Notes: generated by a model from the sequence alone, not told the origin. A stretch of DNA of 64,000 nt from Liriodendron chinense (GCA_003013855.2 PVNU02002353.1:1240001-1304000), one strand, 5' to 3'; positions 1 to 12,209 are shown, counted from the first letter of the stretch. Numbers and translations: made by a program.

Positions 1-898
1 ACATGCAATGGGACGGACCATCATCACAACCATGGATTATGGGATTCAAGTAGCGTATAGGTTGGATCCGGCGAGGGGTGGAACCTCCCGATCTTGCATG
101 GTCATACCCAATCAATCAATGATGATCACTAGTCCGAAGAATCAGAAAGTTTCTCGGATTAGGGATTTAAGAATTTGGGGGTTTAGGGTTTAGATCGATT
201 CTCAAGGTTTAGATCGTGGGGAATAAACAAAACAGAAGTTTAGAAGGATAATAATAGAAGATGAAATACTTGGAAGAAGTTGGAGGGGCACAAGAAGAAT
301 AGAGAAGAAGGAGATCAAGGAAGAAGAAGAAGCACCATGAGAGAGGGAAAGAGGAAGGAGGCAACCAAAGGTTTGCTCTTTTTCATAAATCAACAACTAA
401 TAAAAAAGGTTTAGGGCAATACCCTTATAAAATTCGGAATTAGCATAATTACCAAAATACCCCTACTAACAAAATTTCAAAAAAAAAGACATTTGCATGA
501 AAAAAACGTACCCACACTAACCCAAAACTCAAATAAGTAAAAAATGCGTAAGATAAACTCAAATCTAAGATGTCCAATGCGCTCCAATGATGGTGTGATA
601 AAAGTGGGCCACAATGAACCAACGGTCCGATCACATCATCATCACGATCCAACGGTCTGATCATCTCCTCAAAGTAACTTACACATGTCTTCCCAAGGTG
701 GGGTCTTTTCAAATGTCTCGGACGACATGTGTAAGGTCTTCAATACTCCTCAATAGTCGCCTATCCACAAGGATGGTACTTGTGGTTGGCGCTTTCTTCG
801 TTGGTACACCTTGAATGCTTTTGTTCCGCATCAGCATGTGTGTTAACTAGTATTTTCAAAAACAAATAGCATGTAGCATGGGTTGACCTCTCCGAGGC
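1..898. other. Intergenic, no gene recognised
   Basis: No reading frame here resembles a known protein. The stretch from about 240 to 360 is strongly purine-rich on the + strand (GAAGAAG-type), and 390-480 is AT-rich. Phrases such as 'gatccaacggtctgatca' near 650 are typical of the intergenic repeat vocabulary found elsewhere in the window. Confidence 0.5.
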
Positions 899-906
899 AT
901 GAGGTG

Positions 907-1479
907 CAAGGTATTTCAAAACAGTTACATAATGTAACAGTAACAGTGGTAACCATTATAGGGTTGTAACCAAGGTATGCAAAAACGGTTATCTAATGGC
1001 TGTTATGTGAAGGTGACGGTGGCCACTCTTACATGTTATGGGGTTGTAATGGGCGTTACAGAAAAAAGTGGCACATGATAGACTTCTAATAGACTTTTAA
1101 CGGCCTGTTACAGGGCCAATGCAGGGTTTTTTTTTTTTTTTTCCTTATAAAAAAGTAGCAGCAGCTGTAACAGCCATTATGGTCCATTTCGTAATAAAAA
1201 AAGAAAAAAGAAAAGAAAAGAAGAAGAAGAAGCTGTAACAGCCATTACGGTCCATTTCATAATGATAATAGTGGTGGCCGTTACAGCTACCGTGACCGTT
1301 ATAGAGTACCATGGTCGTAACAGCCGTTACAAAAAAAGGCCCTATAACGGCCTCATAGCAGCTGTAGCGGTCTGTTAAGGGGATGAAATAAGTTTTTTCA
1401 AAAAAAAAAAAGAAAAAAAAAAGAGCTATAGCGGTCATTGCTACCTGTATGGTAACTATTATTGTTATAGAATACCTTG
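907..1479. mobile_element. hAT-like non-autonomous element (573 bp)
   Basis: The ends are inverted: CAAGGTATT at the left and AATACCTTG at the right. The element is flanked by ATGAGGTG (899-906) and GTGAGGTG (1480-1487), an 8-bp target duplication with one mismatch, which fits the hAT superfamily. The interior repeats degenerate GTAACRGCC/GGCCGTTAC motifs in both orientations and has several A- or T-rich runs. No transposase is present. Reading frames through it are low-complexity shadows. The short TIR makes the family call an inference. Confidence 0.55.
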
Positions 1480-1487
1480 GTGAGGTG

Positions 1488-2542
1488 TACACAACATGTT
1501 GAGTTAGCTTTTTTAATTAAGGTTAGACCAAATATCATGAAATTTCATGCTCTGCAACTAAACATAGCCTAGAATAACAGGAAAATAGGCAAAGATTAAA
1601 TAGATAACAAATAGCAAAAATAATTTAATATTGTTGTTTATATTATTTCACTGAAATAATTGAAAATATTAGTTATTAGTGAAAACTACAAGATATAACA
1701 AATCATTTAAAAATTAATGTTTTATTAAAAAATAACTTGTAGCATATCATTTAAAAATTAATTAGTTTAAATGTTTTACTAAAAAATAAATTGTAGCATA
1801 GGCTACTTACTGTATAACATAGGTTAGGTAACATGTAGCATATGCTACATGAGACTTCAATTATTTTCTTGAGGTACATAGCGCAAAAGTTGCACCACTT
1901 TACTTAGCATGAGTTATTTTAAACATTGATATCAACCAGTATACTCAATTAGCCCATTGTATTCTCTTCCCTTCTCATAACCAAAAGTCTGGTGTTGTCA
2001 CTTGCGAAGTCTTATGGGGGTGTGCCTACCGTTAATTGGGGAGAATGACTTACAGACATGAGTTCTACCCCGTTCATCAGTTGCGGAATCTTAGGTTTGG
2101 CCTTGATCTGGAAAATTAGATTGATCCAAAACTCGAGTAGGCCAAAATGTAGGAAATAATGTGCCTAAAACCACAAAACTCATTTGGGGCCCATTTTAAT
2201 TTTAGAATGGCTTGTTTTTGTGTGTTCCTTCATCCTGGTAGGGTGCGTCGGATGAAAGATGGTATATACACACCATGGTGGGTCCCACAACTAATGGTAG
2301 GTGTCCACATCTAGTGTTTGAAGTATCGGTATCGCGTTACGTATCGCACCCTTGGATACAGATACGTATCAATTATCACACGGGATGTCATTTGTATTGG
2401 GTAATTTATCACACTTTTTGGGAAACATATGGAAAATGGTTGAATTTTTCAATGAAACTTAAGGGATTGTTAAAAAAGACCTTAATACACACTTTTAAAT
2501 CATAACATCTCAAAAAAGAAGTGCACATAATAGGTTTCCTTT
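1488..2542. other. Intergenic, AT-rich, no gene seen
   Basis: AT-rich DNA with repeated 'tttaaaaattaatgttttattaaaaaataa' type phrases near 1700-1790. The part after 2160 (ggggcccatttt..., accatggtgggtccc) is a fragment of the window's abundant fold-back repeat family. Confidence 0.45.
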
Positions 2543-2550
2543 GTATAGGG

Positions 2551-2983
2551 CAGTGTTTTAAATAGCTACGCTATGTAGCGTGTAGCTTACGCTACGTAGC
2601 GTAGCTTAGCCTAAACGCTACGTAGCTCATGAAAATAGCTTAAGTTGTGTGTAGCGTACACTACATGATTAATTTGGATACGCTAAACACTACATAGCTC
2701 ACATTACAAGTCACTTTTCACTATAACATTAAAATCAGTCTCTTTCTTCACTTTTATACTTAATCATTACCCCTTCTTATTACTTTAGGTTGCATTTGGT
2801 TGCACCAAATATCATGAAAGTTTGTTAAATTTTATCATTAATCATCTAATTTGGTGCAACCAAGTGCGACCTTGATTAAAAATCTAAGTAGTGTGTAGCT
2901 TACGCTACACGCTATGTAGCTTACGCCTCCCGCTTCAGAGGGCTGAAGGCTACGCTACACGCTATTCGTTATTTAAAACGTTG
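2551..2983. mobile_element. hAT-type MITE with palindromic GTAGCGTAGC interior
   Basis: A perfect 8-bp target duplication GTATAGGG lies at 2543-2550 and 2984-2991. The ends match as inverted repeats: CAGTGTTTTAAAT at the left, and ATTTAAAACGTTG at the right, which reads CAACGTTTTAAAT on the other strand. CAGTG-type ends with an 8-bp duplication are a hAT hallmark. The interior is dense with GCTACGTAGC/GTAGCGTAGC palindromes that can fold extensively. No coding capacity is seen. A smaller fold-back unit is nested at 2787-2872. Confidence 0.75.
2787..2872. mobile_element. Nested small fold-back MITE (86 bp)
   Basis: Arms AGGTTGCATTTGGTTGCACC (left) and GGTGCAACCAAGTGCGACCT (right) are inverted repeats around an AT-rich loop. 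It sits inside the 2551-2983 hAT element. A similar unit with GTTTGATTGCAACC and TAGTGCAACCAAAC lies at 25937-26018. No clear target duplication was found. Confidence 0.5.
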
Positions 2984-3053
2984 GTATAGGGTCCTTAGCT
3001 ATGCGTTGTCTGCTGAACTAATACAACTATATTAAAATTGAATGCATAATATT

Positions 3054-3424
3054 TAGAGTGTATGTGATGATCATTTCACCAAGCACTCCTAAATACTTCG
3101 AAATTAGTCTCAATTGACAGCTGGTTGAAGGGAAATTTAAAAAAAAAATAATAATATTTTAATAATTTTTAATTAAAAAATGATTTATATTTTCTCAAAA
3201 TTGACAAGGACTTAACAAATCAGTAGATCAAATTTCATGTTTGGAGTGCAACTTTGCAAGCAATTTAGGAGAAATTGGGGAAATTTCGAATTTTCCCCAA
3301 TTTTCTCCAAATCGGACCACCTACACTCTAATTTCAAAATTAGAGTGTATGTGATCATTTCATCAAATACTCCTAAGTATTTTGAAATTAGTCTCAATTG
3401 ATAGCTGGTTGAAGGAAAATTTTG
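3054..3424 (+). repeat. Dispersed direct repeat, two copies of about 85 bp
   Basis: The segment at 3054-3138 (TAGAGTGTATGTGATGATC... to CAGCTGGTTGAAGG) recurs at 3341-3424 with a few differences and a 3-bp deletion. Between the copies, 3322-3347 holds a short palindrome (ACTCTAATTT / AAATTAGAGT). No gene is seen. The origin is unknown. Confidence 0.6.
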
Positions 3425-3429
3425 AAAAA

Positions 3430-6400
3430 AAAGAAAAAACATGGAGAACATGAAGAACCAATGGATATCAAAATCAAAGCTCCAACTCGATGATTTTTCA
3501 TGCAAAACGTGAAGAACCAATGGATTTTTTTTTTAACCATTTGACGCTAATTTAACATAATTTCAACTAAAAAAGAGGGATCGGAAATTGAAAATGCCCA
3601 CCGAATCGAACATGTGGGATATATTGGCACTACCTGTGTGTTTCACATCGCACAGGTGGGATACAAGATATATCGTGGGATATATCGGCCGATGTGATCA
3701 ATATTTAAAACAGTGTCTGCATCCAAATTGTTCCATGGTGTATTGGTGTGGCCTACCTGGGTTTATATAGGCCCGATTTTTGGGCTCCAGGGTGAACATG
3801 AGGGTATGTACTTGATGGATGATGTGTATCTCCTGTACGTACCTTTCTTCTAGTATTTATGTGCGGTACACTAGAACAGTTCTTATAAAAAATAGTTGGA
3901 TTCTACTTTTTTCATGGAATCCAGCTGCTAGCCCATGGGGCAAATAACACTTGTAAAAAGGCGTTGAATAACGCTATTTTTCTAATACAAGATTGTCTAT
4001 ATCCTAACATATTAAGGTGCCAAATACGAGATTATCTACCTTAGGAGCGTTGTTCTTTTGCTATTAGTGATATGATGCATGCCAAACGGTCCTTAATTAG
4101 CTGCTAAAAATAACATAACCAATGATTACTTTCCAATTTTGATCTTGTTGGCTACATGGAGATTTTGAAGGCATGTAGTTTGATGTGTGCACTGCCAAAA
4201 ATAGCATCCTATATTCCTATAGGGTCCTTTTGATGCATTCCATAATCCTATTAGCAATTAGTATAAAAAAAAAAAAATGTATTATTAGGATGGTCGATCT
4301 CGCGTTTGATGCCTTAGTACACTATGCTTGTAGCATAATTAACAAATAGTGCCTATTCTGCGCTTTTTTCTTCTAATGTTTAATTGCCGCATTATTTTGA
4401 CAATTGGATTATCAGAAAGATGTGAATCCAGCTATTTTGATAAGATCTGTTCCAGTGTACCTCACTTAAACACATGAAAGGAGGGAACATACCAAGATTC
4501 ACACTGTTTATTAAGTGTGGGCCACACAATAAGGAATAGTTTGGATGGGGATGCTCACCATTAGTTGTGTGTGGTGCCCATTGTGGTGTATATATGCCAT
4601 CCAATCTATTCATCTTACCTGCTCTAATAGGATGAAGGGATGCCAAAAAGTCAGGCCATTCAAAAACTAAAATGGGCCCCATCATGTCAGTTTAGAGGTT
4701 TTAGGTATCCTCTTGCACTATTCCCTATGGTTTGGCCCACCGGAGACTTAGATCTATCTGATTTGTGGATCAAGGCTAAACATGAAATGATGCACATGGT
4801 GGACAATGTAGATCTCACGCACACCAGACATTTTTCCCACCAACAGTAGGCACACCACCTATCCCTATGTGAGCGTTGACTCTTAACTTTCAGTTTTGAG
4901 AAGGGAATGGGACATGATGGGCTGGTTGTGTGATGGTTGATACACATGCACTTATAGAATTGTACATGTGTCATTGTTGTACGACAATCCAGACCATCCA
5001 AGTGGCTAACTCAACCATAGATGTAGCATAACTGAACAACTGCACTTGGTTCTCACATACGTGATGATGTGGGAAAGTATACAATATTAAACACTTTGCG
5101 CTATCCAAAGAGGCATATATGGAGAGATATTGTTGCTGCCAAACACCATATATCCATTGTCATCACAAGTATAGTCATAATAAAATAATCATATCTAGGC
5201 AAGGGTATCCACACAATTGTATAACATTCCCCAAATGGATCTGTAGATATATTATGTTGGAAACTTCCGAAAATAGCATCTGGTTGCTGTTAATCGGGGC
5301 CGTGTCCCATCACTGGATGACAAGTAGGGTCTACGCTTTGGCACCTGAAGACATGGTTGATGTTGGCCAGGATGCATCAGTAATCCAAATACTTAAAAGA
5401 TTCGTGAGGGAATAGGCTAATTGTGTTTTTAGACTTAACAGGACATGGAACTTGAAGAACTTAGATGGCATACAATTGATCATGTGAAGATGGTGAAAGC
5501 TGCCGAACACCAGACCTCAGGAGTAGTCATCCTATGAAGAAGACAATAAGCTCACTTTTGAGTTTTGATAGATGTTTGTTTTCCATTTTGGCAAATCTAT
5601 CTAGCTGTTGAGTATATTGATAAACAACCGATGAATAATGCCATACTCTTGCAAGTTGTATGGTAGTTCACTTTGGAGCTTTTCTTCCCATTATTTTACA
5701 TCCACGTGTTCAAATGTTAACATCAGATTGAGGTTTAACTATTTTATGAAACATGCGAAATATGGAAGCAGCTCTCACTTTTATAAAGATATATCCACGT
5801 AGCTTGAGAAAAATCGCCAACGAAAGAGAGCATCAAAAGCCAGAAAGAGCTCCAAACATTGGGATGCACAAGAGAAAACAACATTTCTGATATCACTTCT
5901 TTTCATTCTTGAAGGACAAATGTTGTCAGTATGTTTTGTCAATTGGAAACCTTTAAATTGTAACACAAAATTATTGGAGTATCAACATACATTAGAGAGA
6001 AGACAATATAGTGTTCGCCACATAACACAACCAGACAAGCATGCCATAAGGCAATACTATTTTCATTGCTAGAAAAACCAGAATGAGTATGAGAAGGATA
6101 TGCCTTCTTGTCACTGAATGGATTCAGTTCATCACTCTCATTGTTCATTGCAAAAGTTCTCATCATATTCAAGTCTGTCCTGAAATAGGAATGAACGTGA
6201 CCAAGTCATCTACTCACCGGTAAAAGATTAGAAGGAAAAAATTTGGAACATATACAACATCAGAAAGAGGAATGATTGAGGTGGTTTGACAATTACTTTC
6301 ACCCTTTGCAGATGTATAATAACCATCAGCAAGTCATATGAAACTATTTCTGGATCCTTGGTTGTTGGTTTTTAGTTTTGACTATCTGTGATGACGTCAA

Positions 6401-6580
6401 ACATTGGAGTTGGTGAGTGTGGTTGGGCAATTCATGCAAAGACCTTGCATGCCTCTTCTTGAAGGAGGACGTGGGATATTGAATCGTGAAGTGTGTTGAT
6501 GAGTATACAGACTGAGAGTATGGGACTTTGAGCATTGAAATGTAGATTGGGAAAGATATCTATGTACTATTTGGTTGACT
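3430..6580. other. Intergenic, no gene supported
   Basis: Mixed sequence with fragments of the fold-back repeat family near 4400-4700 and 4720-5000 (gggccacac, gggccccatcatg). Several short open frames exist here, but none shows conserved motifs or convincing splice-linked exons. Confidence 0.4.
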
Positions 6581-6585
6581 TATGA

Positions 6586-7080
6586 TTACTTTCTTCTTGA
6601 CTGTCCTGCGTGTTTCATTGAGAAGTAAGAAATAACCCTTTTTGGTGAACTACAGAATTTTAATGAGGGGACAAAGCAGCCAAAGGTCAGACTTACATCA
6701 GGAGCAAATTCTCTCCTAAACATAGGTGGGGCCTCAATTCCCCTTGATGAATAAATTTTCAACAGCACTGACTTCTCTGCTAACACATTAAATGAGATTT
6801 AAGCTAGAAGACATATCATTGATTTCGTGAAAATGTTGGAAATCAGGGACATTGGAAGCCAGCCAATGACATTACTAGTCTCCTCGTCAACAATAATCTT
6901 TTAGTTGACATAGCTGGAGAGAATATGGATCCCCTCTCTTAGAGCTTTAGCCTCCACCATATTAGAGTTGCATCAACTAGCTGGAGCAGAGAAAACTTTG
7001 ATGGTCCCCACCCCCAATCACGAGACAAATCAGACACGGAGATCCCACTAAATTCCTTCCTGGTAGGAGCCCACCCAGCA
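6586..7080 (-). pseudogene. Possible LINE RNase H-like remnant
   Basis: On the minus strand, around 6890-6980, a translated patch reads like VEAKALREGIHILSSY, followed by a patch resembling VDEETSNVIGWL. This matches the middle of plant LINE-type RNase H domains (EAxALxxGLxL ... ESDS ... VVxWL). The patches are interrupted by stops and no catalytic aspartate array is intact. The match rests on one short stretch, so this is a weak call. A random AT-rich frame is the alternative. Confidence 0.22.
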
Positions 7081-7474
7081 TGTCCTGATTATTGAAGTTT
7101 TCATAAATAAGAAATGATCTATTTATTCCCCCAACTGTACCAGTACAGGCCGGTACTTATTCAATGCCTGGGGCAGGTCAATGTGGTTGAACTGACTTAC
7201 TTTTGACTTGCTGCATTCAGGTTCACATGCATTAGGTGGTATGAAGTCACTTATATGGTCTTGAATCCTGTATTCCATGTAAACACACTGAGGTTCAGTA
7301 TCATTTCATTAGGAATTGTTAGGTGCAAAGGAAGAGTTAGCGTATACTTCTACAGAGACTAATGTGATGACTTGGGTGCTTCTGCAGACTGAATATTAGA
7401 GGTGGCAGAGACTAGCACCACCAGCAGCAGCAACAAAAACAGGGTGTTGATTTGTCTTTCTTTTTATTTTCAAG

Positions 7475-7640
7475 AATTCTAGAAATCTTTGGCTTCCCTG
7501 CACTTCTTTTGCACCATTGTTCACTAGCGTTGGAAAGCTCCACCCACCTAAACCTGCACACAAGTGGACCCACAATGGGTTACCTTTCGGGTGCTATTTG
7601 CCTCATTCTAAATCCACTTTTGAAGAGACACATTTGAAAA
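7475..7640 (+). other. Candidate upstream exon with transit-peptide-like composition
   Basis: After a pyrimidine-rich run ending in a possible acceptor (tattttcaag, AG at 7473-7474), the + strand is open as NSRNLWLPCTSFAPLF... with many Ser/Thr/Leu/Pro/Lys residues and few acidic ones, as in plastid transit peptides. It could be the 5' coding part of the gene whose later exons lie at 8351-9188. No clear donor site joins them, and no start codon was pinned down. A duplicated phrase (aatccacttttgaagaga, near 7611 and 7733) shows local rearrangement. Confidence 0.25.
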
Positions 7641-8350
7641 TAATGGTTTAGGTTGCATTGCGGTGTGACTAACAGTGGGGGTGGGTGTACTAACAGTGGG
7701 GTGTGTGCTATAACAAAACAAAAAAACAAAAAATCCACTTTTGAAGAGAAGTTTACATACAAAAACCATCACTTCATTTTGGTTCTTATCCTTTATTAAC
7801 ATTTTGGAGTGTTGAACTTTAGGCTTCCTCATATATGGGGATTTTCCTATTGTGAAAGCAGTAGTATTCCTTGGGTCATCTTTCAGTTGTTTGTCATCTG
7901 GATAAGTACACTATATGAGGCTTAGGACTTTTGGTTAGATTGATTCTGTTAGTTCTTCAGATCTGATATCTTTTTTACAAGCTTTGTCATCTAGAGAGAG
8001 AGAGAGAGGGAGAGAGGTTCTCTTCTCTGCATAGAAGTTTGTATTCTAGCGACCAAACTTACGTTTAGTGATCCTTACGCATAATGGTTTAGGTTGCTTT
8101 AACTATTATTCACAAGTGGGAAGGAAAATTGGGGCAGTGTTTGGAAGCATCTTAGAATAATGGATATTAATGAATTTTAGTACTCATCTTTAATTGATTT
8201 TCCTGTGCTGTCCGTACTCATTTTTAAATGATTTTAACTAATAGTGAATGCACAGCCGGTTGAATGCCTCCTATTATTATTAGGGGAACATTCACTTGTT
8301 TCAGAAACTTGCTCCTGTACATTTGGAACTTAGGTTCTCTGTTTTTGCAG

Positions 8351-9188
8351 GAGAAATTGCCTGCTCAGAGGGAACTGCAAGCAGCTATTCCAGCAATTGC
8401 AATGGCAGCAGGGGTTTTTGGTACAATAACTGGTGGAGGTATTTGATCTTTATTATCAATTGATGCCCTTGACTCCTATATTCAACTTTTGGCCAGTCCC
8501 AGTTAGTGACATGACTTTGTGTGCTGCAAATACTCCAACAGTAAATGGAGGACTGGAAATGGTAGGTTTCATTGCTGTCGGCAGCTTTCTTGTGCATGAT
8601 CTTCTATGGGCTTCAAATAGGTGAGTCTGTACTCGAATATTTCTCTTGGCCGTCTGCCTTCTGATTTAATGGAAAATTTTACCAGGGGTTAAGAGTATGT
8701 TACCTGTTTGAAATGGTGGCGATGCATCCACCATCCATGTGGCATACATGTAGCTCATTCCAGACCATCCAAATTGCGGGATGTGTTGTGTATGGTGCAT
8801 ACCTGGAAACCACACTGATCAGTCAATCTTAAACACCTGATTTCACCAACTGGTTTTGGACTACCCATCACTTGCTTTTCAACCATCTCTTCAATGGTCG
8901 CCCACTGGACAAGTTAAGATTGCTTGGTCAATGTGGTTTTCAGCACACGCCTCATCACTATAGTGCCCATGTTCAATCTGAATTCACAGCATGCATGCAG
9001 CAGGTTCTGTGGGTGAAGTCTCTGCATTGTGATAGGTCCAAGTAATCTAGGGCCCTAACATCTAGTTCAAACAATGTGGATCGGTTCCTTTCTGTGTGTT
9101 TGATTGTTTCCGCATGTATCTAAATGCCTTTTCCATTTAAATCAGGAGGAGGCTATGGGAAGACCATGATGAAAGTCACAGATCGTGA
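8351..9188 (+). CDS. Unrecognised small membrane protein, three 3' exons
   Basis: Three exons join in phase. Exon A is 8351-8438, after the strong acceptor gtttttgcag, starting EKLPAQRELQAAIPAI and ending on donor G|GTATTT. Exon B is 8503-8620, after agtcccag, and ends on AATAG|GTGAGT. Exon C is 9146-9188, after atttaaatcag, and ends in TGA. Phases 1 and 2 match at both junctions. The joined 82-residue C-terminal part has two hydrophobic stretches (IPAIAMAAGVFGTITGG and GLEMVGFIAVGSFLVHDLLW) and a charged tail with RRR then DHDES. An alternative acceptor at 8544 (ccaacag) also keeps the frame. I do not recognise the family. A thylakoid or envelope protein is possible if the upstream transit-like exon belongs to it. 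The 5' end is not resolved, so a pseudogene is not excluded. Confidence 0.5.
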
Positions 9189-9454
9189 GAAGTTTATATG
9201 CTTTTTAAAATCTAGAAACATAATGATGACAAACTTATCATTCTAAATCGAGGTACTTGTGTGAAAATGGTGTGTATATTCTTTTGGCTGCTAGAAATTA
9301 AAATGATTTCCTTTTGAACTTCAGTAGTTGTGGTTTTCTCTTCTTCTTTGTATGTGCATTCTTTTTTTTTTTTTTTTTTACTGTAAATCAACTTTCAATT
9401 TCTGAACTGTGTAGACCAATTTCCCTCTGTTGGAAATTGAATTAGTTTCTCTAT

Positions 9455-9546
9455 TACATTTTGTATGATTTATTGGAGAATTCATTTCCTAAATATAGTG
9501 TACATTTTGTATGAGTTATTGGAGAATTCATTTCTTAAATATAGTG
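9455..9546 (+). repeat. Tandem duplication, 2 x 46 bp
   Basis: TACATTTTGTATGA...AAATATAGTG occurs at 9455-9500 and again at 9501-9546 with two substitutions. The surrounding stretch from 9189 to 10100 shows no gene. A T18 run lies near 9363-9380. Confidence 0.8.
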
Positions 9547-10103
9547 GTTCTCGTTTCTCACAATAAACTCAACAAGTATAAGCATAATGTTCGGGAATCA
9601 GAAATTAAAAGTAATTTGAGTCAAGAAGCTGTTTCACACATACAGAAAACAGTAAATAAATAATGTCTGCAACATCAGAAATCATTTTCGGTGAGGTTGT
9701 CAGCAATCAAAGGTAGATATCCAACTGAATTGTCTGCAATAGCTTGCACCTGGATGTTGGTTCCAATGTCATAGACATATTAGTCCGTTAACTGTTGGGC
9801 TGAACAAAATAGTACGGGAAGTTTAGCTATTTGATGCATGATCAATTTTGCTAGCCTTTGTATTGCTTCTAAATCTAATGCCATGAGCCATCTTTCCTAC
9901 CATCCACTACTAATGATCCTCAACCTTGCAGATTTTGGACAATGTCACTTGTTACAATAGTGCAAATGTAAATGCTAGTCTTTCCAACCCTACTTGTAAA
10001 TCCTTCCAATATTTTATGTTAGCTCCCTGCCAGTCCACAGACCAATCATTCTCACGAGGCCAATCATTCTCATAGGACCACGGACTTAACCAACTTCTGC
10101 TCA

Positions 10104-10440
10104 TCTTTATACACTAGAAAGGTCTACACGATTGTAGAGAATTGTAGAGTAGGGTAGAAGCGTGTAGAGTTGTAGAGAATGGAAGAAGTACGTAGATTAA
10201 TGTGGAGATCTCTAGAATGTTCTAGAGCTCTCTAGTTGAGTCTTGTAGAGAGAGTTGTGTAGGGTGTTCTTGGCCGTTGGACTGATCCATCCATGTGTAG
10301 ATTCTAGAGGATTCTTTGTTCTGTATAAGGAGGTGGGATCTTCATCTATAGCCATGCCAAGAAGTTGTAAGTTTTGGAGCTGTTAAGTAATAGAAATATT
10401 CTTCAATTCACTTGTGTCTCTTTTGCATTCTAGTGATTCC
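10104..10440 (+). mobile_element. Possible degraded copia-type LTR
   Basis: The segment has LTR-like architecture. It contains repeated TGTAGAG motifs, a TCTAGAATGTTCTAGAG palindrome near 10212, a TATA-like TGTATAAGG near 10322, a leader rich in T/C, and a 3' side followed by TGGTACATAGCAC, loosely similar to an initiator-Met primer site. No TSD, partner LTR or internal domains were found. It could be a solo LTR or coincidence. Confidence 0.3.
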
Positions 10441-11059
10441 TGGTACATAGCACTTGGGGGAATAGGCTGACTTGTTCATGGACAGGGCTGTGAGACGTGT
10501 GCTGCAATGGTCTACACTTCGGGGGAAGCACTTTGGTAGCTGACATTCCGGCCTAGCCTATACTGGACTCCTTTGAGACATTTGTCTACCCATTGAATCT
10601 ATTTAGGAAAATGATACAAGGATCGAATACTATCAAAACATGCAAGGCAGTGATTCATGCAGGAATGGGAGGTGGGCATTATATGATTAAAGTAAGCCAT
10701 ATGAATCCATGGTGAAATTAGAATAGCTGCATGGATGTCATGATTCTCTATTTAGTAGAAGAACATGCATGTGGTGTTTTGACTCTGATAATTGCCTTTG
10801 TCGTTACTTTTGTTGCATTGCTAAGGATAATCGCTCTTGGTGCATGTGAGCCTTTGAAATGATAATTTGACTTGACATGTTTTTGTCACCTACATTAATG
10901 ACATATAATTTAGCTTTAGCGAACACATAATTTGAAAAGAATGAGCATTTAATAATCTGCAAAAGTGGATTGTATACAAGGTAAGTCTTCTTTCAAGTTA
11001 GGAAGACAACAATCAATACTGTAAAGACTGCCAGCCTTGTATAGTAGGAGACTCTAACA
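10441..11059. other. Intergenic, no gene seen
   Basis: No conserved protein signal was found. The first 150 bp could be the leader of the putative LTR element. The remainder is AT-rich. Confidence 0.4.
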
Positions 11060-11087
11060 ATGCAACGTATATTAATGGGTGGGGGGA

Positions 11088-11365
11088 GAGATGCTATTTC
11101 CAAAACTTGTTATGATTACTGTGACAGTCTAGGGATTAAACGTATTGTATATACAAACGAGGCCGGAAACCATACATACTTTTGTACATTAGGATGTGTG
11201 AAGTTCAATGAGATCGATGAAAGGTGGAGATGCTATTTCCAAAACTTGTTACGATCACTGTGACAGTCTAGGGATGGAATGTATTGTAGATACAAATGAG
11301 GCCGGAGACCATAGATGCTTTTGTAGATTAGGATGTATGAAGTGAAAGAAGCTTTGTGAAAGATG
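11088..11365 (+). repeat. 139-bp imperfect tandem duplication in the LINE
   Basis: GAGATGCTATTTCCAAAACT begins at 11088 and again at 11227. The two units then track each other through GACAGTCTAGGGAT, GAGGCCGGA and TTAGGATGT. About a dozen substitutions separate them. The duplicated piece encodes the poorly conserved stretch just before the GPDG block. Confidence 0.8.
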
Positions 11366-12110
11366 AAGACAGGAAAGGCCTCTGGACCAGATGGTATGCG
11401 AGTAGAGGTATGGAAATGCAAGGTAGATATTGGTTTACTATGATTGATGAAGTTGTTCAATAAGATTACAAGATCGAAAAGAAATGCTAGACGAACAGAG
11501 GAAAAGTGCCGTGGTACCTCTTTACAACAACGAGGGAGGACATATGGAGCAGTTCTTCACTGACTAATTGTGGGATTTAACTTATGAGTCGTACTATGAA
11601 ACTTTGTGAGATGGTGATTGAGTGAAGATTAAGGCATGGGAAGAACGTACAGAAAATTCGGTCTGGATTTATACCAAGAAGGTCAACATTGAGTCTATTT
11701 AGACAGCTGATAGAGAAATATAAGGAGAGGATGATCTGCTCATAGTCTTTATGACTTAGAGAAAGCATACGAGAAGGTCCTGCAGAGAGATAAAATGGTG
11801 GGTGTTGAAAAGAAAGGAGTCTTTATAGGATAATTTTGACATGATTAAGGATATTTACAAGTGAGCTGTAACAAATCAGAGGACCACTAGTGAAGAGACG
11901 TTTTCCCAATTACTGTAGGTTTACACTGGAGTTAGCATTGGGCTCATATCCATTTGCATTGATTGTGGACAAGTTAATGAGGCATCATAGGAAGAGATCC
12001 CTTGTTGTATGTTATTTGCAAATGACATACTTTTGATTTACGAGATGAGGGGGTAAATGCAACGTTAAACACTATGGAGGGTTGCTTTTGAATTTAAAGG
12101 TTTTAAGACC
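11088..12110 (+). pseudogene. Dead LINE (RTE-like) reverse transcriptase
   Basis: Across frames, the + strand carries the order of motifs of plant RTE-type LINE reverse transcriptases. KMKTGKASGPDGMRVEVWKC (about 11355-11420) is the GPDG motif region. FNKI...SK, VPLY-type remnants and a DLEKAY-like patch near 11755 follow. CCMLFANDILLIYE near 12005-12045 is where the catalytic F(A/V)DD motif belongs; the first Asp reads Asn. Stops and frameshifts interrupt every block, so it cannot make enzyme. It starts inside the domain, with a 139-bp tandem duplication at 11088-11365, and runs into the 3' region at 12210-12440. Confidence 0.75.
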
Positions 12111-12209
12111 AGTTGGACTAAAACAATAGGAGTGCAAATGAGGAAGGATGTGTAGTTGAAATGAGGATGTTGAGATGAATAAGTGGCAAGATGAGGAAGG
12201 ATAGAATTC

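Noticed and set aside
1145..1492. 115-codon minus-strand frame rich in Phe and Tyr
   Set aside because: Low-complexity translation of A/T runs and GTAACGG repeats in the element at 907-1479.
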